From positions 1 through 38,067 of IMG/VR virus record IMGVR_UViG_3300037189_011016: 38,067 nucleotides of DNA. The stretch is one strand, 5' to 3'. Made by a program: the position numbers and the translations under genes. Origin of the DNA: a virus. The notes beneath the pieces are model-generated. The model made no database searches, was not told the origin of the DNA, and saw only the letters and a program-made list of their open reading frames with translations. Of the stretch, positions 1-12,700 are shown piece by piece; position 1 is the first letter of the stretch; each line of letters opens with the position of its first letter.

Positions 1-700
1 ATCAGCTGTGTGCGAGTAATCTTCTCCATGTTGTACTGCCACATGAAATCATCCTTGGTTTCATTGTAGCGAGTATCAGCAGCGGCTGTCTGCGCCCTAG
101 TAATCTGCGCCCTAAGACCACGAACCTCAGCACTGTCCTGAGGGGCACCAAGTCTAATAGCGTCCTGTAGCTGCTGCTGAAGGACTGCGAGATCCATGTC
201 AGCGACGCCAATAGCATCCTGGTTAGCTTCAAGCTGTGCCTTACGCATATCCATAAGAGCATAGTTAGACTGGTTGATAGAGTTTTGTGTAGCACGCTCA
301 GCAGCAATAAGCTGGGCATTGAGACCATTAATTTCCGCACTATCGGCAGGAGCGCCAAGAGCCAAAGCATCAGCAATCTGCTGCTTAATAATCTTTTCGT
401 TCTGCTTAGCGGCACCAATTTCATCACCCATAGCCTGTAGTTCTGCCTGACGCAGCTGCATACCAGCAAGGCGAGCCTGATTCATAGCTTCCTGTCTAGA
501 CTTAATAGCTTCATTCAGCTTAGCCTGAGCATTATTCTGAGCCTCAATATCATTGAACTGCTTAGCCATAGCAAGTTCTCTTTGAGCAATCTCAACATTA
601 TTATCAGCAACCTTAATAGGATCCTTAGAATTTTCACTACTATTAAGATTTGTATATGAATTAGCTCTAGCAACTTCAGCCCTACGCTGCTGTCTCATAG
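1..700 (-). repeat. Coiled-coil repeats of about 69 residues at the C-terminal side of the tape measure
   Basis: Near the left edge the protein becomes an A/Q-rich coiled coil with an internal repeat. LGAPADSAEINGLNAQL (about 310-359) recurs as LGAPQDSAEVRGLRAQI (about 105-153), spaced by about 207 bases (69 residues). A related, more diverged unit (MQLRQAELQAMGDEIGAA, then KQQIADAL) lies just before. These are probably length-setting helical repeats that continue outside the window. Confidence 0.65.
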
Positions 701-3700
701 CATCAACAAGTTCACCCTGAGCAACAAGCTTGTCATAGCCCTCACTATTATCATACTTATTTTTAGCAATAGCAACATTAGTCTGAGCAATATCTAAGGG
801 ATCAGTACCACGAAGCTTTTGCTGAGTAGTCTGGAAAATAGCATACTCTTGAATAAGAGCATCCTTGAAAGCTTTCTCAGCATTGTCAAGTTCTTCACGA
901 GCAGCATTAAGCTCAGAGATACCAGCCTTACGTTTCTGAAGATCTTGAAGATTAGCTCTAGCATTCTTAACATTCTGTAGTGCGCCAGCAGACTGTTGAC
1001 CTCTATTTCTAAATCTGGTAGAATTAAGAGAGAAATTAGATCTAATATCAGCCATCGCATTATCGCGATCAGCACTAGCATTATTATTAATTTCTGCCTG
1101 AATATTATCGTACTCTGGATCGCCAGGTCTATAACCTTCTTGATAGGCAGCTATAAGTTTAGCCTGAGATCCTCTTAATGAAGCCTGACCTCTAGCTCTA
1201 GCATTCTTAGTATTTTGAGACTGTTCAAGAGCAGTTAAAGAATCAATCTTTGCAGTCTTAACATCAAGAGCAGCAAGTCTAATAGAATCGGCTATCTGCT
1301 GTCCAGCATCACCAAGAATAGAACTAAAGCCAGCAACTTCTGCATCAATAGCTTTTAATCTTTCTTTTTGCTGATCAGTATAATTACCACCATTTGCAGC
1401 AGCACTAGCTTCTATAGCGGCTCTTTCATCTCTAGCAGCAGCAATATTCTTTAAAGCTTTTTCTCTTACAGCTTGAATTTGGGCAGGATCACCAGACTGC
1501 ACAGCGGCAGCAAATTCGTCAGTAAACTCTGAACCGCTTGTCCAATCTCTACCAGCGGCAGGATTAGGTGTTCTAGCTGGATTAGACCCAGGCCATCCTG
1601 CTGGAATATCAGGTGTTCCACCACCACCAGTAAAAGCAGCATTAGATCCCTGCAATGCAACATCAAAAGCGGTATAAGCATCCTTACCAATATAATTTTC
1701 AATACCAGACTTGATAAATGCTTTCTGTACCCTTGGATCAACATCAATAGTCGCATCCATACCACCAATAGCAAAAACATCAGTCTGTCTATTAATTCTT
1801 TGTCTTAATCCTTCTTTCTGTAAATCAATCCACTTTTTACCATATTCATAACCGGCAGAAGGACTAAGATTAGGATCATCAAGAGCTCTATTAACAACAC
1901 TGAACTGTTGCATCAAGTTTTGCTGAGGGCTAATATTTTTGTCTACAGAACCAAGATACTGAACTCTTTCCAACTGAGCATCATACAAACTCTTAGCAAT
2001 ATCAGATCGTGCTTTTCGTTCACGAGTAATAAAATCAATTAATTCCTGGTCAGCAGTACCATCAGCAGCAATCTGATCCTGAACTGTTTTATATGCAGCA
2101 TCACTAACAAAATTAGAAACTCTCAAATAAGTTTGAGCAGATATTCCACCAGAAGCAAGCGACTGTGCAAGTTCCTGAAGTTTCTTTTCACCCTTACTAA
2201 TAGCCTCAATAGTTTTAGCAATTTCTTCATTTTTTGCTTTTCTCTTAGAAATTGCATCCAAATAAGATTTATCAAAAATATCTTCACTACGCTGAATAAA
2301 ATCTATAGCATCAGCAGCGGCCTGAGCCGTATCTTTATCATCGCTTTTGCTTTGCTTATTTAGATAGCCTAATGGATTCTTACTATCACCAGCATTAAAA
2401 AGCATCTTTTGAGCTTCAGGAGTGAGAGCCTCAAACTCTTTGCTATCAAATATTTTTTCCTGTTCTTTTGTAATATCAAGTTTTTTCCCGCCTGGAAGAA
2501 GGACTACTTTTTGATCTTGTACGCCACCAAAAATATCTCTTAATCTTTTATTACCAGTTCTTCTTGATGATTGATCATCAAGAACAGTAGACATCCAACT
2601 AACGCTTTCTGCACGAACTAGCTCATCACGAACATTCTGTTTTGCCTCGTTAACAGTTTCCCCACCACTTATTCTAGCACCTAGCCAATCAAGAACAGCA
2701 CCAGCGCCAGTTTTTTCAGCAGCAACCTTTCCAGTTCTTTCATCAAGCAAACTATTAGCCTGGAACTGGCGCTGAGAAATCAGGATACCTCTATTATCTA
2801 TATCAGGTACATAACCATCACCAATAGCTTTACCAAAGCCAACATTGGTTCCATAATCACCAGTCATCCAGCCTTTTCTCAATTTATCGATTCTCTTCTT
2901 ACGCTCATCGACTCCATAATTCATAGCAGCTTGGAAAGCAATTGTAGCACCAACAGTTACAGCTTCCATACCAAGGCCACCGAGAGCATTACCTTCAATA
3001 GCAGCACCAGCAGCATCAAGACGACCAGCACCACCAGCACGGAACATCTTATATTCATCTTTCATATTACCAAAGCCGGCAAATGCACCTGTTCTTCTAG
3101 TAACTTCATTACCCTGATCATCTCTTAAAGTCTGCTTGCCATAAATATTGTTTTTCCAGAAATTAGCAAAACCTTCACCCATCTTATTCAAACGAAGTCT
3201 AGCATTTTCCATACCGTTACCAAAGCCTCTTACGGTAGCAGTAGTTCTCTTTAATTCAGTACCATTGTCAAGTTCAGCAGAAATACGACTTCTAACTCTA
3301 GAATTATAGCTACTTTCTACAGCTTCTTGTCTTTGAGCTTGCTCTTCTTTTGTTAGCTTCCGTGTGGTTCCAGGTTCTCCAGGGACAGGAACCTCAGCAG
3401 TCATAATATCATTAAGCTGCTGATCTCTTACCAAACCCTCTTCTAGAGTAATTCTATCAGTAACATCCTTGATATTCTGCAACTTAGAATCTCTAGTAGC
3501 CTGAGCATCAGAAAGTTTTGTATCAAGCTCATCAAGACGCTGCTGGCGTTCAACAGGGCTCTGAGCCAAGCCCATAACTTTCTTTCTTTCCTTTTCTACC
3601 TGCTGCTCAACATCAACATACTCAGCATTAATAGCATCTTCATCCATAAAGTAGTCGCCAGACATATAACGCTTACGCATTTCTCTACTGGTCATACGAA

Positions 3701-6700
3701 CAGGCTGATCGGGGAAGTCACTTCCTTGTCTATCACAAAAAGCCTGACCCATTCTTTCAGCATTTTTTCTCTGCTGAACAATCTCCTCGGCAGTGACAGT
3801 AGGCAAAGGCTGCGACTCGCCAATCTTAATTTCTTTACTAGAAAGATAACTTCCAGCAACATCCTGCATAGAACGAGCAAGTAGAGAATTAGTAACTTCT
3901 TCAGGCTTACCATTAGGAGTCATGCTAACAGCATTATCAAAAACCTGCTGTCTTAGATCTGCTGGCAAGAACGTAGTCATATCAGTTGGAGCATACTTAC
4001 CAACTGGTGAAATTATAGTAGAAGTACCATCACCGTTATCCCTTAATCTTGCAGGATCGATACCATCACCACCGGCACTAATAGCTCTAGTAGCTAGAGC
4101 AGTATCAACAACCTTAGAAGAACGATTCTTTCTAGCCAGCTCAGCACTACCACCATCAAGAGCATTTTCAGGAATGAGTCCAGACCACTTTAAAGTCTTG
4201 AACAATAAACCGATAGCAAGAAGCTTAGTTGGAATACCACCCAAAATATCGTTGAACTGTGTCCAAAGTTTAACAATAGGACTTACAGCTCTAAGAATAA
4301 GACCAAATCCAGCAGCAACGTCCTTTAGAACATCGCCAATACCAGACTCAATAAGTTCAACAAACAAGGTTCTGATTTGCGCAATAAGACGCTGAACAGT
4401 ATTCTGAATACTGGAACGAATAACTTCAAAACGTTTCTCAAGGCCACCATCAGAATTTTTCAAAGCATCATCAGCAAGTTCTCTGACCCTAGCGCCCTGA
4501 GAAAGAGCCGGAATAAGAATCTGAGCCTCTCTTCTACCACCAAGACTTGCCTCAACTTCTTTTCTAGCATTACCACCAAGAATAAAATTACCCTGGGCAT
4601 CTGTAGCTGTATAAGCCTTACCAAGACCCTCTAGAACACCTTTTAGATTATTATTCGAAAGGTCCTGATAAAACTCGGAACCAAAAGCTCCACTGTTCTC
4701 AACAGCAAGACTATAAAGCTCTGGCTTTCTATCAGAAATACCTGGCAAAATACGACCAAAAGACTCAGCAATAGCAGCACCAGAACGACCAGTACGAGAA
4801 GCAACAGCAGCCATCAAAGCCATAATTTCTTCAAGCTGGTAACCGCTGGTCTGAGCAACAGGAGCAATATCGCCAGTCATGTTGAAAATTTCGTTAGCGC
4901 TTACACCAGTAGTAGACTCAAGCCTAGTAGCAATATTACCAATCTGCTCGTAAGACATTCCATAAGCAAGAGAAGTAGCCTGCAAACCATCATTGATTTC
5001 TTTCAAAGGAAGACCAGTAACAGTAGCAATCTTAGAAGCAGCATCAATCTGGCCCTGAATAGCAGCCTCACCACTCATCATTCCCTTAGAACCAAAATCT
5101 AGAGGAACGTCCTTGAAAGCACCAATGATCTGGACAGACATCTTTGCCAACTCGTCAGCAGCAATACCAGTATTCTTAGAAGCATCAAGAATCAAATTAG
5201 AATACTTTTCTGTAATAGCAGCAGAATCGCCGCCAAAAGTAGCTTCAATCTGGTTCTGGATCTTAGTAAGAGCAAACTGGAACTCCTGAGCCTCCCTCAA
5301 AGAATCCTTAAACAGATCAAGGCCACCATAAAGAAGCATACCTGGAAGACCATACTTGATAGTAGAAAGAGCACCAGAACCAAAGAAGCCAGCAGGAGTA
5401 TCCTGATTAGCATTTCTTACTCTCTGGAACCAACCAGGAGCAGGAACATTACTACCGCCACCGGGACCACCGGGGCCACCGGGACCGCCGCCAAAGATAT
5501 CAGTGTTACTTGGATTAAGCGGACCACTACCACCAGTAGCAGCAGTGTTGTAAGAACCAAGAAGAGTCTGTTTAAAATTAGCTACCTGTTTTCTCAGCTC
5601 TTCAAGTCTCACATATTCATCAGGATTAGCACTAGGACTAATATTTAAACCAAGTACTTCTTGTCTTATAACTCTAAAGTCCCTAGAAACAGCAGCAGTA
5701 ATCTGCTTAGCAGCTTTAGGATCAGCAAAAGTTAGACCCTGAGCAGAAGATAAAGTGCCAGAAGCAGCCCTAAATCTAGATTCAAGATCAGAAAGCTGCT
5801 CGGCGGGAGTCTGGTTAGCAGCAAAAGCATCAGGATACAAACCTCTACGAGACTTAGGAATCAGATCAAGTTCACCACGAGCAATAAGTTCACGCTCTTT
5901 AGCAACCCTACGACGCTCAGCAAGACGCAACTTGTCGGCATCCTGACCAGCCTGAGTACCAGCCAGACTAGGATCAGCCAAAACAGTCTGGTCAACAGCA
6001 TTACCAAAACCTTGGTTACTTACCTTAGCGCCAGCAGCAGCTGCCATTGCATCAGGATCAGCCAACATCTGCTCATTAGCAATAATAGAAGCCTGGTTAG
6101 CAATATTTCTGTTGAACGCCTGAACAGTACCCTTAGCCTGAGCAAGATCTTCAGCAAGACCAAAACTTGCCTTCTGAATAGCAGCAGAAGATTCTTCAAG
6201 TGATCTGATCCACTGAGCAACAGCCTTAGCAAGCCCAACCATGTTAATAGCATCCTGACCCTCAGGAGTATTAGCAAAACCATACATTTCTGCTGCGCCC
6301 TGGAAACCAGCTTTAGCGCCCTGCTGATATCTTTCACTTGGGCTTGGCTGCTCGTCATCAGGAGCAGCGCCAACAGGAGGAAGATTACCGCCCCCGCCAG
6401 TACCACCAGCGCCACCAGCAGCAGTCTGAGGCTGTGGACCACCAAACTCGCCACCCATGTAACGCATACCAAACTCGGCCTGAGCGAACTGCTGCGCAAG
6501 ATCAAGAGCATCCTGCTTAGGAGCTTTACCACCAGAGAAATTACCTACAACCTGACCACCAGCAATAACATCATAACCAGTTACCTTATCAGCAGCATCA
6601 CGCAATCTCTGAACATAAACACCATCAAGCTTTTGTCTACCCTTACCCTTGCCAACAAAAGGAACAAGCTGATCGCGAACAGCGCCAACGCCAGTTTCAC

Positions 6701-9700
6701 TAAAGCTGATATCACCCTGAGGAATATTTGGTAGACCAGCAGCAGCATTACCTGGAACAAGACCAAGAATATCTTCTAGACCAAGACTAGCATTATAAAT
6801 AGTTGATCTCAACGATGGGTTAGCCATAGCAGCTTCGGAACTAACCGATCTAAGCTGTCTTCTAATATCATCAAGTTCTTGATCTGTTACATCTCTGCCA
6901 GTAGCTTTAAAAGCCATCTTGACAATATCGCGAGCAACAGTTGGATCCTGTCCAGCCTGAATAGTTTTTTCTGGAGATTCAGAGAAAACTTTAGCAAATG
7001 CTTCCGCAACAGTTTCTTTCAAGAAAGTATCTGGATCAGCTTCAAGCCCCGCATATTCACCAAGGTTAGAAGTGACCAGCATTTGTTCAGCAGAAGCACC
7101 CATCATTCCATTAGGCGCACCATTAAACTGAAGTGGAGCGTTTGGATCACCAACAATTCCGCGTGCGGCAGCAGCTTCAGCCAAATACCGAGAAAGCTTA
7201 TCAGTATAACCATCTTTAGTTCTTGCCCTATAGTCAACAGTATGACCAAATTCGTGAGCAAGATAACTAACTGGACTCATTGTAACATTGCGCCTAAAAG
7301 TCCTATTCTTAGTAGCAAAGTTATCATCCATAACTTCTGAAACTCTGCGTTCACGATCATAAGCTTGAGGATTGATAGAAATAGCGCTAGGAGCGTATTC
7401 ACCAGGCATATATTCTCCACCTGGATATGCCATACCGCCAGCACCTTCTGACATAGCTCCATATATGCCATCAAATTGTGAATCTAAGCGATCTGGAGTA
7501 CCAATAAATCCAATCGTAGAAAGCATCTCTGGGAAACGAGAAAGCAAAACTTTAGCTGCGCGAGACATTGGAATCTCAGAGCCAGGTTTATCAAATCTAA
7601 AGTTACCTGGACCAGCAACATCAACAAGCTGCTGTTCGATCTTTCTTCTAGCTCTACTTCTCTTTAGCTGTGTTTCAAGACGTTCAGCAATAGAAGCGCC
7701 AGGAGTTCTAGCAGGTCTAAGCTTTCTAGCAAAAGTCTGATCTGGTACACCAATACCAGGAAGTTCAATCAGTGGAAGTTTTTCTAGCGCAGACTGACGC
7801 CCGCCAAGATCAACTGGAACACCAGAATTTACAAAACCACCAGCATCGCCAAACAGAGCATTTAGTTCTTCGCTGCTTAATGGAGTAGGAGCGGATCCCC
7901 GTCCTACAGACCCAGAACCAGAGCTAGGAGCAAACGGATCATCGTCAAATAGTTTTTCAAGCTCACGCCTTCTAGCAATTTCTTGCTCGTCAGCAGCCTC
8001 TCTAATTTGTACAGCTTCCTCTTTACCAAATAGACCAGATTTAATAATATCAAATATAGATGCATCTCTTAAAGAACCAGGACCAATAAGCGCATCTTTT
8101 TTGTCTTTTGCTTTAACAAGATTTCTTGCTTCTTCAATAGTAACTTTACTTCTCGTAACCTGTGAATTAGCACGATCTTCATCAAACTGCTCAACAGTTG
8201 GTGGCTCAATACCAAAGTTTAACATTTTTTTGATCATATCGCCAATATTAAAACGCTTCTTATATATAGGGCTAGACATATCAGCCTGAAGATCAATTGT
8301 ACGAATACCATTCGTAACAGCATCTCTATACTCTGACCAAGGATTATTTGATATTCTTTCCCTTATCCCAGGGCTAAGAGGCTGCATACTAGAACCAGTA
8401 ACATTATATGTACCAGCAACAAGTCTCTCATCAGCGCCAGCATACTTATCCATGCCAGCATACTTTTGCCACCAAGTTCTTTTTGTCTTTGCTTCATAAG
8501 CCTGCGTAGCAGCAGTCAAAGGAAGATTAGGACCTGTCATTCTTAGCATGACAGGAATCTCGTTCCCAGTTAATCCAGCAGTAGCAGTGCCAAACTCATT
8601 GAAAGCAAAAGAACTAGCAACATCAATATTGCCACTAGCAGTATCTGGAGCACCTTGATAGTCCTTGCCAGTGGTATAAGTACCAGTCTTCATAATTTCG
8701 TCAATTTGTTCTTGAGTTAAAAGAACACCACGATATGTAGTACTAGAAGGCTGCTCTTGAAGCAAGGAACCTATAATAGAAGAATTAACACCTCTTGAAG
8801 ATGCGTCCTGTGGCTCATTACCATTAGTCCAAATATTTCTAAAAGATTTTCTTATACCTGCAACTCTACTATTTTGAATCCACTTAGAATGGAATCTAGA
8901 AATAATACCTAGCTCTTCATCAGAAAGACCGCTAATATCAGCAGAAGATCCAGGCATAGATTGGTTATAGCCAACAAAACCACCAGCATTACCAGCAAGC
9001 ATAGCCCTAGGAACTCTAGTAGAAATACTTCTATTGTTCTTTCTTCTAAGATCAGCTAAAGTTCTACCATCCTGGTTGAAGAACATTTCACCATTAAGAC
9101 CCTTACGAAGTCTTGCAGGAGAACCAACAGTATTTAATCTTTTTCTAATAGAATCAAAATCTTCATCTGCCAATTCTCTACCAGTAGCATTTCTAGTAGC
9201 AATATTAGCTATACCACGGGCAAATTTAGGATCAACATCTAAACGCTTGAGAAGTCTAGGATCAGCACTAAAAGCCTGACCAAAAGACTGGGCCACAGTC
9301 TCAGCCAAGAAAGTACTTAAATTACCACCTGGAGAATTAAATGCCCTAGAAGGATAATCACCAAGTTGCAATCTTGTATTATCTTGAATTTCATTATAGT
9401 TTGTTGTCTTAAAATAATCTTGTAAATATTTCTGTAATTCAGTAACATAACCTGGTTCAGTTCTAGCCTTAAAATCAACACCATGACCAAACTCATGAGC
9501 CATAGCCCCAACAGGACCCTTAACAAGATGCTCATAGATTGGACCCCAAGTAGGATCATTCTTATATGGACCACGACCTATGCCAGATCTATCAGCCATA
9601 GTGAACATATCTTCATTAAGCTGAATATTTCCGCCCCTCTGATACTGAAGTTCACCAGGAAGCATGGTATTAACCATAGCAGAACCAATAGATCCACGAT

Positions 9701-12700
9701 TACCAGAAATCTGATCAGGACGCAGATTAAATCTTCTACCAGTTTTATTTCCAGTACCAACAAACTCAATAGCAGAAAGAATCTCTGGGAAAGAAGAGAA
9801 CAAAGTCTTATAAGTAGAAGAAGCTTTCTGTGCAAAATATGGAGTAAGTTCTGGAGTAAACGCATTAAACTCAAAGTTCTTAGACTGAGTAGCGACCTTC
9901 AACTGTGTTTCTATAGCTCTTCTGGCAGCACTTCTTTGGAACTGATTATCTAGACGTTCCTGAATAGATCCACCACGTTGCCTACCAAAAAGCTTTTCAG
10001 CAAAATCTCCACCAAGAACACCAACACCAGGAGTATTGATAAGAGGAAGATTTTCTTCTCTAGTCCAGCTTCTACCTGGTGGCATCCAACTAAAAGGTAG
10101 TCCAGTAGTAACCTCTGGATCTAAATCATCAGGTTCCTTACCGCCAAGAACTGGTTCATAAGGGAAGCTTTCAAAAAACCTAACGGAAGCAGGAACACGA
10201 GTACGAGTCGGAACTTGATTCCGATCGTTGGCCCCTGCTCGCCGTGGCGGGGGAGGAGTACGACGAGCCATATCAGAAACAAAGCCACCAGCATTACCCT
10301 GCAAACCAGAAGAAGGACGCAATCTTCTATAGCCCGAATACATACTGAATTCACGAAGAATACCACTTCCTCTAGAAGCAGTATTCTTCATCTGGGCAAG
10401 TAGTCTTTCTGTAAGCTTTACAGCCGCCATATCAGACTGATACTCAAGAGAACCATCATCAAATGTAGGATCAGTAGCAGACTTGCTATAAGCTGATGTA
10501 CGGCGACCAAAAAGCTGAGAAAGACTTACCGGATTGAGCCCAGTATCAGGATCTAGCCTACCCTCAAGTTCATTATAAGCTCTTAACTTAGAAAGCTTAT
10601 CATTACCATAGTTAGCAAGATTATTTTTAAGAAGTCTTCTAACTTTTTGAGCAACAAGCTGATCAAACTTGGTTCTCTTTTTGTTAGTAGAAGATATCCA
10701 CTCAAGAGCCTTAGGATTAAGTTTAGAATTTATATTTTTAGATATTTCTGGATCATCAAATCTAGCAGTATCAATAAGATACTGTCTACCACTTACCGTA
10801 CTTCCATTGTTATCGCTACCCTGGCGAACAAGAGTTGCAAGACCAAGATTTTCAAGAGTCTTCCAAACATTAGCACTATACGGGCTCAAATAGCTCGTAT
10901 CATTACTTATATATTTGACACCATTTTCGCGAGCACGCTTAAGAGCATCAATATACATGGCAAGGCCATAACCCTTACCTCTTAAAGAAGGCTCTAAAGA
11001 AGAATAGTTAACAGCAGCAATATCTTTTCTTTTAGAATCTTGACCAAAAGAAATAAAACTATCTTTGTTAAACTTGTTTAAACCAGGAGTATTATACTGT
11101 GCCGTTAAAGTATTGACACTACCATCAAACTCATTCCACAAATAGTTAGCGGCAGTGCGTTGCTCAGGGTTTAAAGGATCATCCTGTGACTGTCCTGGAG
11201 GACCCCAACCGCCAGTACCAGCAGAACCAACAAAACCACCAGAATTACCCTGCAATCCACCACCCTGAAGTTTATCAAGTTGATTAACAAACCAATTAGC
11301 GATCTCTTCAGTTCTATCTGAACGTGGGCGATTTGAAGCAGTTAGTTCAGCACGCGTTGCCGGATTACCAGAAATACCGAATTCTCTAGCAGCAATTGAG
11401 AATGAAGCATCACTTCGTGCTCTAATAGCTGACCCACGGCTAGAACCCGGTCCAGGGCGTTCACTAGTATTTCTAAAACCAGACGTATCTGTCCGTTGTC
11501 TCCGGGAGCCACGATCCAGTCTTGTATTCTGTTGACCTTTTCTAGAGAGCCCTAGAAGTTCTTTTTCAATCTCAACTCTTCTTGCCCTAAATTCGTCAAG
11601 TTTCTTACCAAGAATAGATTCATAAAGTCTAAATGCAGCATCGTCAGCTTCAACAGAAATATTAGCTTCAAATTCATCAATCTTACGACCCCAAGGAACG
11701 CCATAAATATTATAGCCGTTAGAACCAGTTCTAGTATTTCTATATCTAGCATAATCTCTTGCAGTAGCGCCAGACTTACGACCAAAAGCTTTATCTCTAG
11801 CAGATACAGATCCAGCCATTTCTTCAGTAGTGAAATTAGCAAGACCATAGCCTGGACTCTTAAGATCTTCAAGACTAATATTTTTCAGATCAATAGGACT
11901 AGACTGAAGAAGTTTCTTCAGTCGCTGATCAACAAGCTTTCTAAATCTCTCAGCTTTCTTTCTTTCACCCTCAATATACTTAGCAGGGTCTTCATATCTT
12001 TGAAGTTTTTCTGCAACATCAGGATCTTTTAATTTTTCTAGATCAATAATATATTGTCTGCCACTAAAACCTGAACTCTCAGAACCCTCACCCTCTACAC
12101 CAAGATCTCCAAGACCAAGCTCAACAAACTTTTCCCAAACCCTAGTAGCATCAGCGCTTACAGAACCAGAATCATTACTAACATATCTTACACCATCTTT
12201 ATAAAGCTGTTTGAAAGCATCAAGATACATTGCAATGCCACGATTTTTACCCCTGTCTCTTGAACGAAGAGTTGAATAAGCTACAGTTGCTACTTTAGGT
12301 CCATTAGATTCTTCATCGCTTACATTAAACTTCATGAAGCTATCTTGTTGGAAAGCTGATCTACCGGTCAGATTATAAGTAAATAACTTACTTTCTCCAT
12401 AACCTGTATCCAGGAATGAGCCTAGAATACTATTTCTTTGAGAAGAACTCAGACCAAGATTAAGGTCATCATTATTAAGTCTTACAGAGCTGGCGGTGGG
12501 TTCAGCATACCCATCCATATACATTTCTTCTTTTTTCTCATCAAGATAAACGGCTTTGTCTCTAGCAAGCCTATCAAGAGGAGGTACTTCTATACCTGGG
12601 CCACCACGTTCCCTTCTCCACCAATTTCTGGCTTCCATTTTACTTCTAAAGCCCATAGCGTCAAGAAGATCAGAAACAATATCTTCTTTATACTCGCCAC

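Noticed and set aside
3922-4395. 157-residue frame on the plus strand
   Set aside because: It lies opposite the tape measure core; the minus frame there matches a known family, the plus frame nothing.
9483-9953. 156-residue frame on the plus strand
   Set aside because: It lies opposite zincin A, has low-complexity composition and no ribosome site; it is a shadow of the tape measure frame.
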